Numbered from the stretch's first letter, positions 36,124-45,880 are shown. The stretch: 64,000 bases of DNA from Kushneria marisflavi (GCF_002157205.1 NZ_CP021358.1:2542001-2606000), one strand, 5' to 3'. Notes: generated by a model not told the origin, from the sequence alone. Numbers and translations: made by a program.

Positions 36124-36473
36124 GAGGTGTCCTGATCTGTGGTGGCGACAAGAACGGCATTGGTCGTGTCATGATGCGTTCATCAGTATCTATCATTTTT
36201 TGTCATCATCGGCGCCTTCAAAGTGCTTCTGGAAGCTACGCCATTCGTCGGTATACAGACTTGTTGCTTTTCTACATGGACACGTCAATTGGTCTAATAA
36301 AAATTAAGTTAATGATATTATTGTATTTTTTACAGGCAGGCAAGGTTGCCTTAACGCCTGTCCTGTTGAACGATAGGCGCATGATGGCAAATGTTAAAAA
36401 ATGACAAAAACATATCAATCATTTCTGTGCCTCTTGCCACAGGGGCCCACCAACACCCGGGGTAATCTCTACA
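36124..36473. promoter_or_regulatory. Divergent control region between lacI-type regulator and polyol ABC operon
   Basis: This 350-bp gap is clearly richer in A and T than its surroundings and holds no supported gene. The 10-mer ATGACAAAAA occurs in each orientation pointing toward its gene: plus strand 36401-36410, 64 bp before the binding-protein ATG, and minus strand 36206-36197, 74 bp before the regulator ATG. An imperfect inverted repeat CGCCTGTC/GATAGGCG lies at 36355-36379. I found no LacI-type palindrome with a central CG and no convincing sigma70 hexamer pair. Confidence 0.45.
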
Positions 36474-37781
36474 ATGAAAACACCATGGATCATGCTGCTG
36501 GCGGGACTTGGGTGCGCAGGCCTTGCGCAGGCACAGACCACCATTACGGTGGCCACCGTCAATAATCCAGATATGGTCACCATGCAGAAGATGACCAAGG
36601 CCTTCAACGAGGCGCATCCGGATATCAAGGTCAACTATGTGACCCTGGCCGAGAACGAATTGCGTCAAAAGATCACGACCGATATTTCAAGCGGGGGTGG
36701 CCAATATGACGTCATTACGGTCAGCAACTATGAAACGCCCATCTGGGCCAAAAATGGCTGGCTCAAGGCGATGGATCATCTGCCGGAAAGCTACCGGGTC
36801 GACGATCTGATTCCCAGTGTTCGTCAGGGCCTTTCTTATGAAGGCAAGCCCTATGCCCTGCCGTTTTATGCAGAGTCCTCGATGACCTACTACCGCAAGG
36901 ATCTGTTTGAAAAGGCCGGCATCGAGATGCCTGACCAGCCCACCTGGAGCCAGATAGAAGAATTTGCCCAGAAAGTGCACGACCCCAAAAATGGCGTCTA
37001 TGGCATCTGCCTGCGCGGTTTGCCGGGCTGGGGCGAAAACATGGCGCTGTTCAGCACCATGGTCAACAGCTTTGGGGGGCGCTGGTTCAACGAGCAGTGG
37101 GAACCCCAGCTGACGTCTCAGGAGTGGAAAAACGCCGCCAACGCCTACAAGACGATGCTGACGCAGTACGGACCGCCGGGCTCGACTTCCAATGGTTTCA
37201 CCGAGTCCGAGACGCTCTTTGCCAACGGCCAGTGCGGCATGTGGGTGGACTCGACGGTAGCGGCCGGTTATCTCTCCAACCCGGACAACTCAAAGGTCTC
37301 CGATCAGGTGGGCTTTGCTCGTGCGCCACACGAGAAAACCGAGGCCGGCTCAAGCTGGCTGTATGCGTGGGCCCTGGCAGTGCCTGAATCGGCAGATCAC
37401 CCGGAAGCGGCACAGACCTTTGTTGACTGGGCAACCTCGGCTGATTACATCCAGAGCGTGGCTGACCAGTACGGCTGGCTGTCGGTGCCGCCGGGTACGC
37501 GTGAATCGACCTATGAGAGCCAAGGGTACCAGGACGTCGCCCCCTTTGCCGGTCTGGTCGAAAAAGCCATTCAAAGTGCCGACCCGGAGCACCCGACGGC
37601 TGATCCCGTGCCCTATACCGGCATTCAGTTCATCAGCATTCCGCAGTTCCAGGCCATCGGTACGCGAGTGGGTCAGATCATGGCCGGCATCCTGAGCGGT
37701 CAGACCAGCGTGGATCAGGGCCTTGACCAGGCGCAGGCCTTTACCGAGCGACTGATGCGTCGTGCCGATGTCGCCAAATAA
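36474..37781 (+). CDS. Polyol/sugar ABC transporter substrate-binding protein (SmoE/MtlE type)
   Basis: A 435-aa periplasmic binding protein with a signal peptide (MKTPWIMLLAGLGCAGLAQA) cleaved before QTTITVATVNN. The mature protein is of the CUT1 family (MTKAFNEAHPDIKVNYVTLA; YDVITVSNYETPIWAKNGWL; LPFYAESSMTYYRKDLFEKA). With the two permeases, ATPase, polyol dehydrogenase and kinase it matches sorbitol/mannitol/arabitol importers of the Smo/Mtl kind. The exact polyol cannot be read from the sequence. First gene of the operon; a hairpin separates it from the permeases. Confidence 0.9.
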   Translation: MKTPWIMLLAGLGCAGLAQAQTTITVATVNNPDMVTMQKMTKAFNEAHPDIKVNYVTLAENELRQKITTDISSGGGQYDVITVSNYETPIWAKNGWLKAMDHLPESYRVDDLIPSVRQGLSYEGKPYALPFYAESSMTYYRKDLFEKAGIEMPDQPTWSQIEEFAQKVHDPKNGVYGICLRGLPGWGENMALFSTMVNSFGGRWFNEQWEPQLTSQEWKNAANAYKTMLTQYGPPGSTSNGFTESETLFANGQCGMWVDSTVAAGYLSNPDNSKVSDQVGFARAPHEKTEAGSSWLYAWALAVPESADHPEAAQTFVDWATSADYIQSVADQYGWLSVPPGTRESTYESQGYQDVAPFAGLVEKAIQSADPEHPTADPVPYTGIQFISIPQFQAIGTRVGQIMAGILSGQTSVDQGLDQAQAFTERLMRRADVAK

Positions 37782-37821
37782 TCGAGCCATCACCGGTGAC
37801 TGATCGTCGGTAATACGTTCG

Positions 37822-37847
37822 ACCACGCGGGCGCCTTCCCGCGTGGT
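37822..37847 (+). terminator. Intra-operon hairpin between binding protein and permease genes
   Basis: ACCACGCGGG (37822-37831) and CCCGCGTGGT (37838-37847) form a perfect 10-bp stem with a 6-nt loop in the 105-bp gap. Only TT follows. Such elements in ABC operons commonly stabilise the upstream message or attenuate read-through so that binding protein exceeds permease. Confidence 0.6.
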
Positions 37848-37886
37848 TTCCTCCGTTGATGACTTCCGCCATTCGAGGCCCGCGAC

Positions 37887-38789
37887 ATGAGTGCTCCTCC
37901 CTCCAATGCGTCACCCAAACGGCGTGCGCCTACCAAAAGACTGATGGCTCCATCAGTGCTGTTTCTGCTGGTCTGGATGATCGTTCCTCTGGCGATGACG
38001 CTGTACTACTCGCTGCAGGACTACAACCTGATGATGCCGGATATGCGCGGCTTCGCCGGGTTTTTGAGCTATGAGCTGCTCTTTACCGATCCCGTGTTCT
38101 GGGATGCACTGCTCAACACGCTGCTTCTGGTCGCGACCTGCCTTCTGGTCACGGTCGTGGCAGGGCTGGCGCTGGCGCTTTTGTTCAATCGCACCTTTGT
38201 AGGACGAGGCATTGCCAGAACGCTGGCCATTTCGCCGTTTTTTGTCATGCCGGTCGTCACCGGCCTGATCTGGAAGTACATGCTGCTGGACCCTGTTTAC
38301 GGGCTGTTTTCATGGGTCATGCGCTCGATGGGATTTGAGCCTGTTCAGTGGCTTTCCAGCTATCCGCTGCTGTCGGTGGTCATGATGATCAGCTGGGAGT
38401 GGACGCCCTTTGCGTTGTTGATCCTGCTCACCGGGCTTCAGTCGCTGCCCGAGGATCAGCTCGAGGCAGTACGTCTGGATGGGGCCAATCGCTGGCAGGA
38501 ATTTCGCCATATCGTACTGCCGCATCTGGGGCAGGTGCTCTATGTCGTCATCATGCTCGAGAGCATCTTCTTTTTGACCTCCTTTGCCGAGATCTACGCC
38601 ACCACCAGTGGTGGCCCGGGGACGGCGACCACCAATCTGCCGTATTACATCTATCTGGGTGCGTTTTTCCAGTATGACATCGGGCTTTCTTCGGCGGCGG
38701 CCATCGGCGCTGTCGTGCTTGCCAACATCTGCGCCATATTCCTGATCCGGTTTGTGGCCGGTAACCTCAACGCAGGGAGCCAGCGATGA
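37887..38789 (+). CDS. Polyol ABC transporter permease (SmoF/MtlF type)
   Basis: A 300-aa inner-membrane protein with six predicted membrane segments. The cytoplasmic EAA loop that contacts the ATPase is LEAVRLDGANRWQEFRHIVL. The sequence starts with a hydrophilic N-terminal tail (MSAPPSNASPKRRAPTKRLM) and continues with FLLVWMIVPLAMTLYYSLQD. CUT1 subfamily. Its stop overlaps the next permease start (ATGA), so the pair is translationally coupled. Confidence 0.9.
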   Translation: MSAPPSNASPKRRAPTKRLMAPSVLFLLVWMIVPLAMTLYYSLQDYNLMMPDMRGFAGFLSYELLFTDPVFWDALLNTLLLVATCLLVTVVAGLALALLFNRTFVGRGIARTLAISPFFVMPVVTGLIWKYMLLDPVYGLFSWVMRSMGFEPVQWLSSYPLLSVVMMISWEWTPFALLILLTGLQSLPEDQLEAVRLDGANRWQEFRHIVLPHLGQVLYVVIMLESIFFLTSFAEIYATTSGGPGTATTNLPYYIYLGAFFQYDIGLSSAAAIGAVVLANICAIFLIRFVAGNLNAGSQR

Positions 38790-39640
38790 CTTCATCTACC
38801 GTTGATCAAACCCCCGGGCGCCAAAAGGGCTTTGGTGGCACGTTGCTGACGCTACTGGCCTGGCTGATCGGCATCACCATGTTCTTTCCGATTCTCTGGG
38901 TAGTGCTGACGGCGCTCAAGACCGAGCAGACGGCATTCAGCATGACGCCGAGTTTCATTTTCTCGCCGACGCTCGACAGCTTCAAAAGCGCGCTGGCCCA
39001 GGGCAGTGGTTACTGGCACTACGCCATCAACTCGGTCATCACGGCGCTGGGGTCAACGCTGGTGGGTCTGGCGCTGGCGATACCGGCAGCCTATGCCATG
39101 GCGTTTTATCCCTCAAAGCGCACCGACTTTACGCTGGTCTGGATGGTGTCGACCAAATTCATTCCGGCCGTGGGCGTGCTGATCCCGGTCTTTCTGGTCT
39201 ACCGCTCGCTGGGGCTTCTGGACACGCGTCTTGGGCTGACGATGCTGTTCACCTCCATGAACCTGCCCATCATGGTATGGATGGTGTACTCCTATTTTCG
39301 CGACATCCCGGTAGATATCGTTGAGGCCGCCAGCATTGACGGTGCCAGCACGACCCAGACCATGTTTCGCGTGATTTTGCCGCTGGCGCTGCCGGGGCTT
39401 GCTTCGACCGGACTGCTGGCCCTGATTCTGGCCTGGAACGAGTCGTTCTGGAGCCTGACCATGACCGACTATCACGCGGCAACGCTTGCCGTGTACACGG
39501 CCTCGTTCAAGAGTGGTGAAGGGCTTTTCTGGGCGCGACTATCGGCCGCCTCGGTAATGACCATTGCGCCCATCGTGGTGCTGGGCTGGTTTGCTCAGCG
39601 TCAGATGGTTCGCGGACTGACCTTTGGCGCCGTCAAGTAG
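38786..39640 (+). CDS. Polyol ABC transporter permease (SmoG/MtlG type)
   Basis: A 284-aa six-segment membrane protein, the second permease of the importer. The EAA loop is IVEAASIDGASTTQTMFRVI and the C-terminus RQMVRGLTFGAVK is typical of the MalG-like group. Starts by a 4-base overlap with the preceding permease gene. CUT1 carbohydrate importers use such a heterodimeric pore. Confidence 0.9.
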   Translation: MTSSTVDQTPGRQKGFGGTLLTLLAWLIGITMFFPILWVVLTALKTEQTAFSMTPSFIFSPTLDSFKSALAQGSGYWHYAINSVITALGSTLVGLALAIPAAYAMAFYPSKRTDFTLVWMVSTKFIPAVGVLIPVFLVYRSLGLLDTRLGLTMLFTSMNLPIMVWMVYSYFRDIPVDIVEAASIDGASTTQTMFRVILPLALPGLASTGLLALILAWNESFWSLTMTDYHAATLAVYTASFKSGEGLFWARLSAASVMTIAPIVVLGWFAQRQMVRGLTFGAVK

Positions 39641-39697
39641 GCGCATCGAATGGATCTGCGCAGCCGCAGGGCTGTGCCTGGAAAAGGAAGCACTTCA

Positions 39698-40849
39698 ATG
39701 GCGATTGTAGAACTTAAAGATGTGGCCAAGCGCTACGACAGCATGCCGGGCAAGAAGGACGGCGAGCACGCCAATGCGGTCGAGGATTTCAATCTGATCA
39801 CGAAGGATGGCGAGTTCGTGGTACTTGTCGGACCCTCCGGCTGCGGTAAATCTACCACCATGCGCATGATCGCAGGTCTTGAGCACAACACGGCCGGCGA
39901 GATCCGCATCAACGGTCAGGACGTCAGCAATGTCGAGCCTCGTGATCGTGACATCGCCATGGTCTTTCAGAGCTACGCGCTTTATCCGCACATGAGCGTC
40001 TATCACAACATGGCCTTCGCACTCGAGCTCAAGAAAACGCCCAAGGATGAAGTAAAAAGGCGCGTTCATGAGGCGGCCAAAATTCTCGATATCGAGCACC
40101 TGCTGGATCGCAAGCCGCGGGCGCTTTCCGGGGGGCAGCGCCAGCGCGTGGCACTCGGGCGGGCACTGGTGCGCCAGCCTCAGGTCTTTTTGATGGATGA
40201 GCCGCTGTCCAATCTGGATGCCCGTCTGCGTGTCGAAATGCGCGCCGAAATTACGCGGCTTCATCGGCGGCTGGGCGTGACGACCTTTTACGTTACCCAT
40301 GACCAGACCGAGGCCATGACCATGGGTCAGCGTATTGTGGTCATGCGCGACGGTCGCATTCAGCAGATCGATACGCCCTACAATCTCTACGAGCGCCCGG
40401 TTAACCGCTTTGTGGCCGGCTTTATCGGCACGCCGTCAATGAACTTCCTCAAGGCCGATCATCAGGGCGGCACCCTCAAGGGTGAGGGCTTCTCCTGCAC
40501 CTTGAACCCGCATCAGCAGTCGGCGCTGGGTGACAGTGCCCAGCGTTCGCAGTGCTGGCTGGGTATTCGTCCCGAGCATCTGCATCGAGCCGATGAGGTC
40601 AGTGGCAGTGGGCGGCTTGAGGGAAGCGTCGAAGTTGTCGAACCTCTCGGGCCGGTGACCATGGCGCAGGTGCGTGTGGGAGAAACGCTCGTGACGGCGC
40701 AGCTGGCGGCGCATCTGGATGTACAGATTGGTGATACCCTGGCACTGGCCTTTGACCCGGATCATGTCCATCTTTTTGATGCCGACAGTGACAAGGCGCT
40801 GGGGCTTGAGACAGACCCGGCAGCATCCTCGGTACAGGCCACCGCGTAA
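39698..40849 (+). CDS. Polyol ABC transporter ATP-binding protein (SmoK/MalK type)
   Basis: A 383-aa MalK-like ATPase from ATG 39698 (MAIVELKDVAKRYDSMPGKK); AAGGAAG upstream decides this start over ATG 39650. Walker [11 protein letters not shown]-loop AMVFQSYALYPHMSVYHNMA, signature LSGGQRQRVALGRALVRQ, Walker B VFLMDEPLSNLD, H-loop YVTHDQTEAMT. The C-terminal third is the TOBE/regulatory region (WLGIRPEHLHRADEVSGSG). It powers the importer formed by the two preceding permeases. Confidence 0.94.
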   Translation: MAIVELKDVAKRYDSMPGKKDGEHANAVEDFNLITKDGEFVVLVGPSGCGKSTTMRMIAGLEHNTAGEIRINGQDVSNVEPRDRDIAMVFQSYALYPHMSVYHNMAFALELKKTPKDEVKRRVHEAAKILDIEHLLDRKPRALSGGQRQRVALGRALVRQPQVFLMDEPLSNLDARLRVEMRAEITRLHRRLGVTTFYVTHDQTEAMTMGQRIVVMRDGRIQQIDTPYNLYERPVNRFVAGFIGTPSMNFLKADHQGGTLKGEGFSCTLNPHQQSALGDSAQRSQCWLGIRPEHLHRADEVSGSGRLEGSVEVVEPLGPVTMAQVRVGETLVTAQLAAHLDVQIGDTLALAFDPDHVHLFDADSDKALGLETDPAASSVQATA

Positions 40850-40910
40850 TCAGATCCCGGGCGGCTCCGACATTCGACAACGGGCGTCCGACAACACAGG
40901 GAGTGACTTC

Positions 40911-42380
40911 ATGACAGCGCTGAAGGCAGGCAATCTTGATCAGTTGGGCGGTGATGTCACACTGCCTCGCTACCACCGTGATGATGTCAGTGTTGGCATC
41001 CTTCACTTCGGTGTCGGGGGCTTTCACCGTGCCCACCAGGCCATGTATCTCGATGCGCTGATGAATGAGGACAAGGCGATGGACTTCGGCATCTGTGGTG
41101 TCGGCGTCATGCCGGGAGACCGGCGCATGCAGGAGGTACTCAAGGCGCAGGACGGGCTTTATACCCTGGTGCTGAAGCATCCTGACGGGCGCTGGGAGGC
41201 GCAGGTGATCGGTTCGATCGTTGACTACCTCTATGCCCCGGACGACCCTGAAGCGGTCATTGATCGCATGGTCAGTGAGACGACCCGCATCGTCTCGCTG
41301 ACCGTCACCGAGGGGGGCTACAACTTCCATCACGTCACCGGCGAGTTCAACTTTGACCACCCGGAGGTACGACATGACTTGGATGCCGGCAAGGCGCCGA
41401 AAACCTTCTTCGGACTGATTGTCGAAGCACTCGCGCGCCGTCGCGAGAAGGGCATGGCACCGTTTACGATCATGTCGTGTGACAACATCCAGGGCAACGG
41501 GGATGTGGCAAAGGAATCCTTTGTGGCCTTTGCGCGCCGCCGTGATCCGGCGCTGGGCGACTGGATCGAAAGGGAAGTGAACTTTCCCAACTCGATGGTG
41601 GATCGCATCACGCCGGTGACGACCGATGAGGATCGTGAGCAGATCAAGCAGCGCTTTGGCATCGAGGACGGCTGGCCGGTAGTGTGTGAACCCTTCACCC
41701 AGTGGGTGCTCGAGGATCATTTCAATCAGGGGCGCCCCGCCTATGAGGAGGTCGGTGTTCAGGTCGTCGATGACGTCATGCCCTATGAGCTGATGAAGCT
41801 GCGCCTTTTGAACGCCAGTCACCAGGCCCTGACCTATTTTGGCTATCTCGACGGCTATCGCTATGCCCACGAGGTCTGTCAGGACGAGCTCTACGCTGAT
41901 TTTCTGCTCAACTACATGGTCGAGGAGGGCACGCCGACGCTCTCGCCCGTACCGGGGGTTGATCTCGATGACTATCGCCGCACCCTGATCGAACGCTTTG
42001 CCAACCCCGAGATTCGCGACACTCTGGCAAGGTTGTGCGCCGAGAGTTCCGATCGCATCCCGAAGTGGCTTTTGCCGGTGATCCGCGAGCAGCTCGAGCG
42101 TGATGGCGAGATCAAGCGCTCTGCGGCGGTCGTGGCCAGCTGGGCCCGCTATGCTGAAGGCATCGATGAGCAGAATGAACCGATCGAGATCGTCGATCGC
42201 ATGCGAGATGAACTTCACGGGATTGCACAGCACAATCGCGCCAACCCGCTGGCCTTTATCGAAAACCGGGAAGTGTTCGGTGATCTGGTCGATAACGAAC
42301 GCTTTGTGGAAGCCTATACCCAGGCGCTTTCCCGTCTGCATCAGCAGGGTGCACGGGCCACGGTGGAATCGGTACGCTAG
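40911..42380 (+). CDS. mtlK: Mannitol 2-dehydrogenase family polyol dehydrogenase
   Basis: A 489-aa long-chain mannitol dehydrogenase that oxidises a polyol to the ketose with NAD (mannitol to fructose; arabitol to xylulose is common in the family). NAD-binding region GILHFGVGGFHRAHQAMYLD. Catalytic residues K296, N301 and H304 lie in MKLRLLNASHQAL, one residue off the K295/N300/H303 of the Pseudomonas fluorescens enzyme. AGGGAG before ATG 40911 decides the start. It lies in the operon after the importer genes and before the kinase. The symbol follows usage for mannitol 2-dehydrogenase; substrate preference is inferred. Confidence 0.9.
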   Translation: MTALKAGNLDQLGGDVTLPRYHRDDVSVGILHFGVGGFHRAHQAMYLDALMNEDKAMDFGICGVGVMPGDRRMQEVLKAQDGLYTLVLKHPDGRWEAQVIGSIVDYLYAPDDPEAVIDRMVSETTRIVSLTVTEGGYNFHHVTGEFNFDHPEVRHDLDAGKAPKTFFGLIVEALARRREKGMAPFTIMSCDNIQGNGDVAKESFVAFARRRDPALGDWIEREVNFPNSMVDRITPVTTDEDREQIKQRFGIEDGWPVVCEPFTQWVLEDHFNQGRPAYEEVGVQVVDDVMPYELMKLRLLNASHQALTYFGYLDGYRYAHEVCQDELYADFLLNYMVEEGTPTLSPVPGVDLDDYRRTLIERFANPEIRDTLARLCAESSDRIPKWLLPVIREQLERDGEIKRSAAVVASWARYAEGIDEQNEPIEIVDRMRDELHGIAQHNRANPLAFIENREVFGDLVDNERFVEAYTQALSRLHQQGARATVESVR

Positions 42381-42418
42381 GCCATTGCCACGACAGTATT
42401 TTCGGACAGGACAAGCTC

Positions 42419-43921
42419 ATGTATATCGGCGTGGATTGCGGAACGCAGAGTACCAAGGTGGTGGTGCTGGATACTCAAAACGGCGTCATCATCGGTGAAG
42501 GGCAGCAGGCCCACGAGCTGATCAGCCGCGAGAGCGGGCGTCGCGAGCAGGACCCCGAATGGTGGGTCAAAGCGTTCGAGGCCGCCTTCCATCAGGCCAT
42601 CGAGGCGGCGGGGATCGATGCCGGCGCCATTCGCGGCATCGGTGTTTCCGGCCAGCAGCACGGCATGGTGGCCCTTGATGATCAGGGGGTGCCGGTCTAT
42701 CCGGGCAAGCTCTGGAACGATACCGAGTCCTCGAAGGAAAATGCAGAGTACGTTGAAGCACTCGGTGGCGAGAAGGGCTGTCTGAATATGCTGGGGGTGA
42801 TTCCCCAGACCGGGTACACCGCTTCCAAGGTGATGTGGCTGCGTCGGCACCATCGCGACGCCTATGACCGTATCGCTCACATCCTGCTGCCGCATGACTA
42901 TCTCAACTTCTATCTGACCGGTGAATATACTGCCGAATATGGCGATGCTTCGGGCACGGGGTGGTTCGACACCCGCAAGCGCTGCTGGCATCGTGATGCG
43001 TTTTCGAAGGTGGCGCCCGAGCTGGATCCACAGCGGGTGCTGCCGCGGCTGGTTGAGCCGCATCAGCCGGCCGGAACCGTGCGCCATAAGGTAGCTCGAC
43101 GTCTGGGGCTGGGGGATAGCGTGATCGTTTCGGCAGGTGGCGGCGACAATATGATGGGTGCCATCGGCACCGGCAATATTCAGCCCGGCGCCGTAACCAT
43201 GAGCCTTGGCACTTCAGGCACCATCTATGCCAGTGCCAGCCAGCCGGCCATTACCGACAACGGTCTGGTGGCGAACTTCTGCTCAAGCCACGGTGGCTGG
43301 CTGCCCCTGATCTGTACGATGAATGTGACCTCGGCGACCAGTCAGTTAAGTCAGGTGCTGGGTCATGATGTGAAGGCCTTTAATGCAGCCGTGGCACGTG
43401 CGCCCATTGGCGCCGAAGGCGTCAGAGTACTGCCGTTTTTCAACGGCGAACGCGTGCCGATGCTGCCGGACGCCACCGGCAGTTTTCTGGGGCTTTCGGC
43501 GCATAACTTCTCGGCAGACAACCTCTGTCGCGCGGTCATGGAGGGCACAAGCTTTGGGCTGCGCTACGGTCTGGATCTGCTGTCAGCGTTTGATATTCGT
43601 CCCGATCAGCTGCGTCTGGTCGGCGGCGGTGCCAACAGTTCAGTCTGGCGACAGATGATTGCCGACATCATGAATGTCGAGCTGGTCTGCCCGGTGATTC
43701 GCGAGGCCGCCGCACTGGGAGGCGCGCTGCAGGCGCAGTGGTGCGATGAATACATGCAGGGTCGCAAGACGGCGCTGGGCGATATCTGCCGCCATGCGGT
43801 TGATATTGACCGATCCACCCTCACATCCCCTGACAGGGATAACGTCTCGCGCTATGCAGATGTCTATGCAGACTATGCCCAAACGCTTAAAGACCGCTAT
43901 CCTGAAGCTCTGACACGGTAG
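42419..43921 (+). CDS. xylB: Xylulokinase-type FGGY carbohydrate kinase
   Basis: A 500-aa FGGY-family kinase with N-terminal phosphate-binding MYIGVDCGTQSTKVVVLD, GIGVSGQQHGMVALDDQGVP, active-site region SAGGGDNMMGAIGTGNIQPG and C-terminal VGGGANSSVWRQMIADIMNV. XylB phosphorylates D-xylulose to xylulose 5-phosphate, entering the pentose phosphate pathway. Next to the polyol dehydrogenase it suggests growth on D-arabitol or a similar pentitol, although some members act on other ketoses. Confidence 0.9.
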   Translation: MYIGVDCGTQSTKVVVLDTQNGVIIGEGQQAHELISRESGRREQDPEWWVKAFEAAFHQAIEAAGIDAGAIRGIGVSGQQHGMVALDDQGVPVYPGKLWNDTESSKENAEYVEALGGEKGCLNMLGVIPQTGYTASKVMWLRRHHRDAYDRIAHILLPHDYLNFYLTGEYTAEYGDASGTGWFDTRKRCWHRDAFSKVAPELDPQRVLPRLVEPHQPAGTVRHKVARRLGLGDSVIVSAGGGDNMMGAIGTGNIQPGAVTMSLGTSGTIYASASQPAITDNGLVANFCSSHGGWLPLICTMNVTSATSQLSQVLGHDVKAFNAAVARAPIGAEGVRVLPFFNGERVPMLPDATGSFLGLSAHNFSADNLCRAVMEGTSFGLRYGLDLLSAFDIRPDQLRLVGGGANSSVWRQMIADIMNVELVCPVIREAAALGGALQAQWCDEYMQGRKTALGDICRHAVDIDRSTLTSPDRDNVSRYADVYADYAQTLKDRYPEALTR

Positions 43922-44021
43922 GATTTACGTTGCAGGCGGTCGCGTACCGCTCGTGCATGAATATCGCGGTCAGCCGATGTTGGCTCGTCGGCTGATCCCA
44001 ATCGTTACGATGGAGTGATAC

Positions 44022-44981
44022 ATGGCAACTCAGCTCGAGTCTCTCAAGGCGCTTTCCAAGGTCGTCGCTGATACCGGTGATCTGGAAGCGATCAAGAAAT
44101 ATCAGCCGCATGACTCCACCACCAATCCGTCGCTGCTGCTCAAGGCCTTCGATCTGGACGGCTATCAGGAGCTGATCGACAAGACGCTGGCCGATGTGAA
44201 GAAGGAAGCCAGCGGTATGGAGCGCGAGGCGCAGCTTGAGCACGCCGTGGATCGCCTTTCCGTGGTCATTGGTACCGAAATTGCCAATATCGTGCCTGGA
44301 CGCATCTCCACTGAAGTGGCCGCAAAGCTTTCCTTCGATCAGCAGGGCAGTATCGACAAGGCACGCAAACTGATTGACCTGTATGACGATGCCGGCATCG
44401 GTCGTGACAAGGTGCTGATCAAGCTGGCGTCGACCTGGGAAGGCATTCGCGCCGCTGAAGTGCTGGAAAAGGAAGGCATTCAGTGCAATCTGACGCTGCT
44501 GTTCAGCGACGCACAGGCACGTGCCTGCTTTGAGGCCGGCGTGTTTCTGATCTCACCCTTCGTGGGCCGTGTCACTGACTGGTACAAGCAGCGTGACGGC
44601 GTCGAAAACTACAGCCCCGAGGAAGATCCGGGTGTGAAGTTCGTCCGCAGCGTATGCGATTACGCCAGCAACTATGGCTACGACACCGTGGTCATGGGCG
44701 CCAGCTTCCGCAACACTGATCAGATTCTGGCACTGGCCGGCTGCAACCGTCTGACCATCTCTCCGGACCTGCTGGAAAAGCTCGCCAATACCGAAGGTGA
44801 GGTTGAGCGCAAGGTGACTGACACCGGCGCCGGTGACAAGAAAATCGAGCCCATGACCGAAAGGCAGTTCCGCTGGGAGCACAACCAGGATGCCATGGCC
44901 AACGACAAGCTGGCCGAAGGGATCCGCAAGTTTGCCGAAGACCAGGAAAAGCTTGAAGGCATGATCGAAAAGCGCCTGTAA
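44022..44981 (+). CDS. tal: Transaldolase
   Basis: Transaldolase transfers dihydroxyacetone units between sugar phosphates in the non-oxidative pentose phosphate pathway. The 319-aa TalB-type product starts [20 protein letters not shown], has [13 protein letters not shown] and the Schiff-base lysine K134 ([13 protein letters not shown]132 in E. coli TalB numbering). It follows xylB by 100 bp; two hairpins (GCGGT/ACCGC at 43936-43950 and CAGCCGA/TCGGCTG at 43971-43994) lie in that gap. A strong terminator ends the unit. Confidence 0.96.
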   Translation: MATQLESLKALSKVVADTGDLEAIKKYQPHDSTTNPSLLLKAFDLDGYQELIDKTLADVKKEASGMEREAQLEHAVDRLSVVIGTEIANIVPGRISTEVAAKLSFDQQGSIDKARKLIDLYDDAGIGRDKVLIKLASTWEGIRAAEVLEKEGIQCNLTLLFSDAQARACFEAGVFLISPFVGRVTDWYKQRDGVENYSPEEDPGVKFVRSVCDYASNYGYDTVVMGASFRNTDQILALAGCNRLTISPDLLEKLANTEGEVERKVTDTGAGDKKIEPMTERQFRWEHNQDAMANDKLAEGIRKFAEDQEKLEGMIEKRL

Positions 44982-44999
44982 ATACCGCGCTTGAGACTC

Positions 45000-45031
45000 A
45001 AGGGCCGGCTCCTCTGGAGCCGGCCCTTTTT
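45000..45031 (+). terminator. Rho-independent terminator of tal and the polyol operon
   Basis: AAGGGCCGGCTCC (45000-45012) and GGAGCCGGCCCTT (45016-45028), 13 bp perfect, loop TCT, T-run to 45031. Confidence 0.95.
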
Positions 45032-45079
45032 GTGTGGTCATATCATGTCAAAAGCGCGAGAAAGGATGTTTGAGAGAAG

Positions 45080-45751
45080 ATGACGACGTCTGAAAACGAT
45101 ACTGCAGGTCTCATGATCGATGAGGCCGTGGTCAACGCTGCCCGAGCACTGATCAAGGGGCGCCCCCGGGCACTGCTGGGGCTGGTCGGCGCGCCGGGCG
45201 CTGGCAAGTCCAGCGTCAGCGAAGCCTTGCTGAGCCGGCTGGGTGAGGAGATGCAGGTGGTACCGATGGATGGCTATCACCTCTCCAATCGTGAACTGGC
45301 CCGCCTTGGGCGCGCCGAGCGCAAGGGGGCGCCGGATACGTTCGACAGTGCCGGTTACGTGTCGTTATTGGAGCGGCTTCGCACGCCAGAAGCGGATGAA
45401 ACCGTTTACGCCCCCGGGTTTTATCGCCAGATCGAGGAGCCCATCGCGGCCAGTATTGCGGTATTACCGCAGACGCCACTGGTGGTCACCGAGGGCAATT
45501 ATCTTCTGATGGAGGAAACGCCTTGGGGTCGCGTCAGGCCGCTGCTTGATGAGGTCTGGTATGTCGAGGTTGACACCGAGCTGCGCGAGCAGTGGCTGGT
45601 CGAGCGGCATATGCGCTTTGGGCGTAGCGAGGCTGACGCGAAAGCGTGGGTGGCCAGTACCGATCGACCCAATGCCGAGCGCATCGAGGCAACCCGCGTG
45701 CGCGCTGACCGGCGCATCGGCTGGGATGGGGCCTGTATTCGCTTTCTATAA
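45080..45751 (+). CDS. P-loop nucleoside/sugar kinase family protein (FrcK/YggC-like)
   Basis: A 223-aa P-loop kinase with Walker A LVGAPGAGKSSVSEALL, then VVPMDGYHLSNRELARLG, APGFYRQIEEPIAASIAVL, VVTEGNYLLMEETPWGRVRP and a lid region RHMRFGRSEADAKAWV. This is the uridine kinase/pantothenate kinase-like superfamily; members in sugar loci are thought to phosphorylate fructose. Beside a polyol dehydrogenase that may form fructose, a fructokinase role is reasonable but inferred. ATG 45080 is used. It has its own unit, after the tal terminator. Confidence 0.72.
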   Translation: MTTSENDTAGLMIDEAVVNAARALIKGRPRALLGLVGAPGAGKSSVSEALLSRLGEEMQVVPMDGYHLSNRELARLGRAERKGAPDTFDSAGYVSLLERLRTPEADETVYAPGFYRQIEEPIAASIAVLPQTPLVVTEGNYLLMEETPWGRVRPLLDEVWYVEVDTELREQWLVERHMRFGRSEADAKAWVASTDRPNAERIEATRVRADRRIGWDGACIRFL

Positions 45752-45850
45752 ATAGAGCGACATTTTTTAACACGATGTCACTATTTAGGGGCTCACTTGC
45801 GGCCAATGAATGATCGTATCAGTGTGGCTTCAGGTTACAATCCCGGTCAG

Positions 45851-45880
45851 GCTCTGATGTTTGCATCAGAGCATTTTTTT
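45851..45880 (+). terminator. Intrinsic terminator upstream of the sugar transporter gene
   Basis: GCTCTGATG (45851-45859) and CATCAGAGC (45864-45872), loop TTTG, followed by ATTTTTTT. It lies 99 bp after the kinase stop but only 43 bp before the MFS start at 45923, so it either ends the kinase transcript or acts as an attenuator in the leader of the transporter mRNA. Confidence 0.88.

Noticed and set aside
40599..42341. Very long open frame on the minus strand (about 580 codons) opposite the polyol dehydrogenase gene
   Set aside because: It is a GC-rich shadow: it lies antisense to a well-supported dehydrogenase with catalytic residues, has no recognisable domain and no ribosome binding site.
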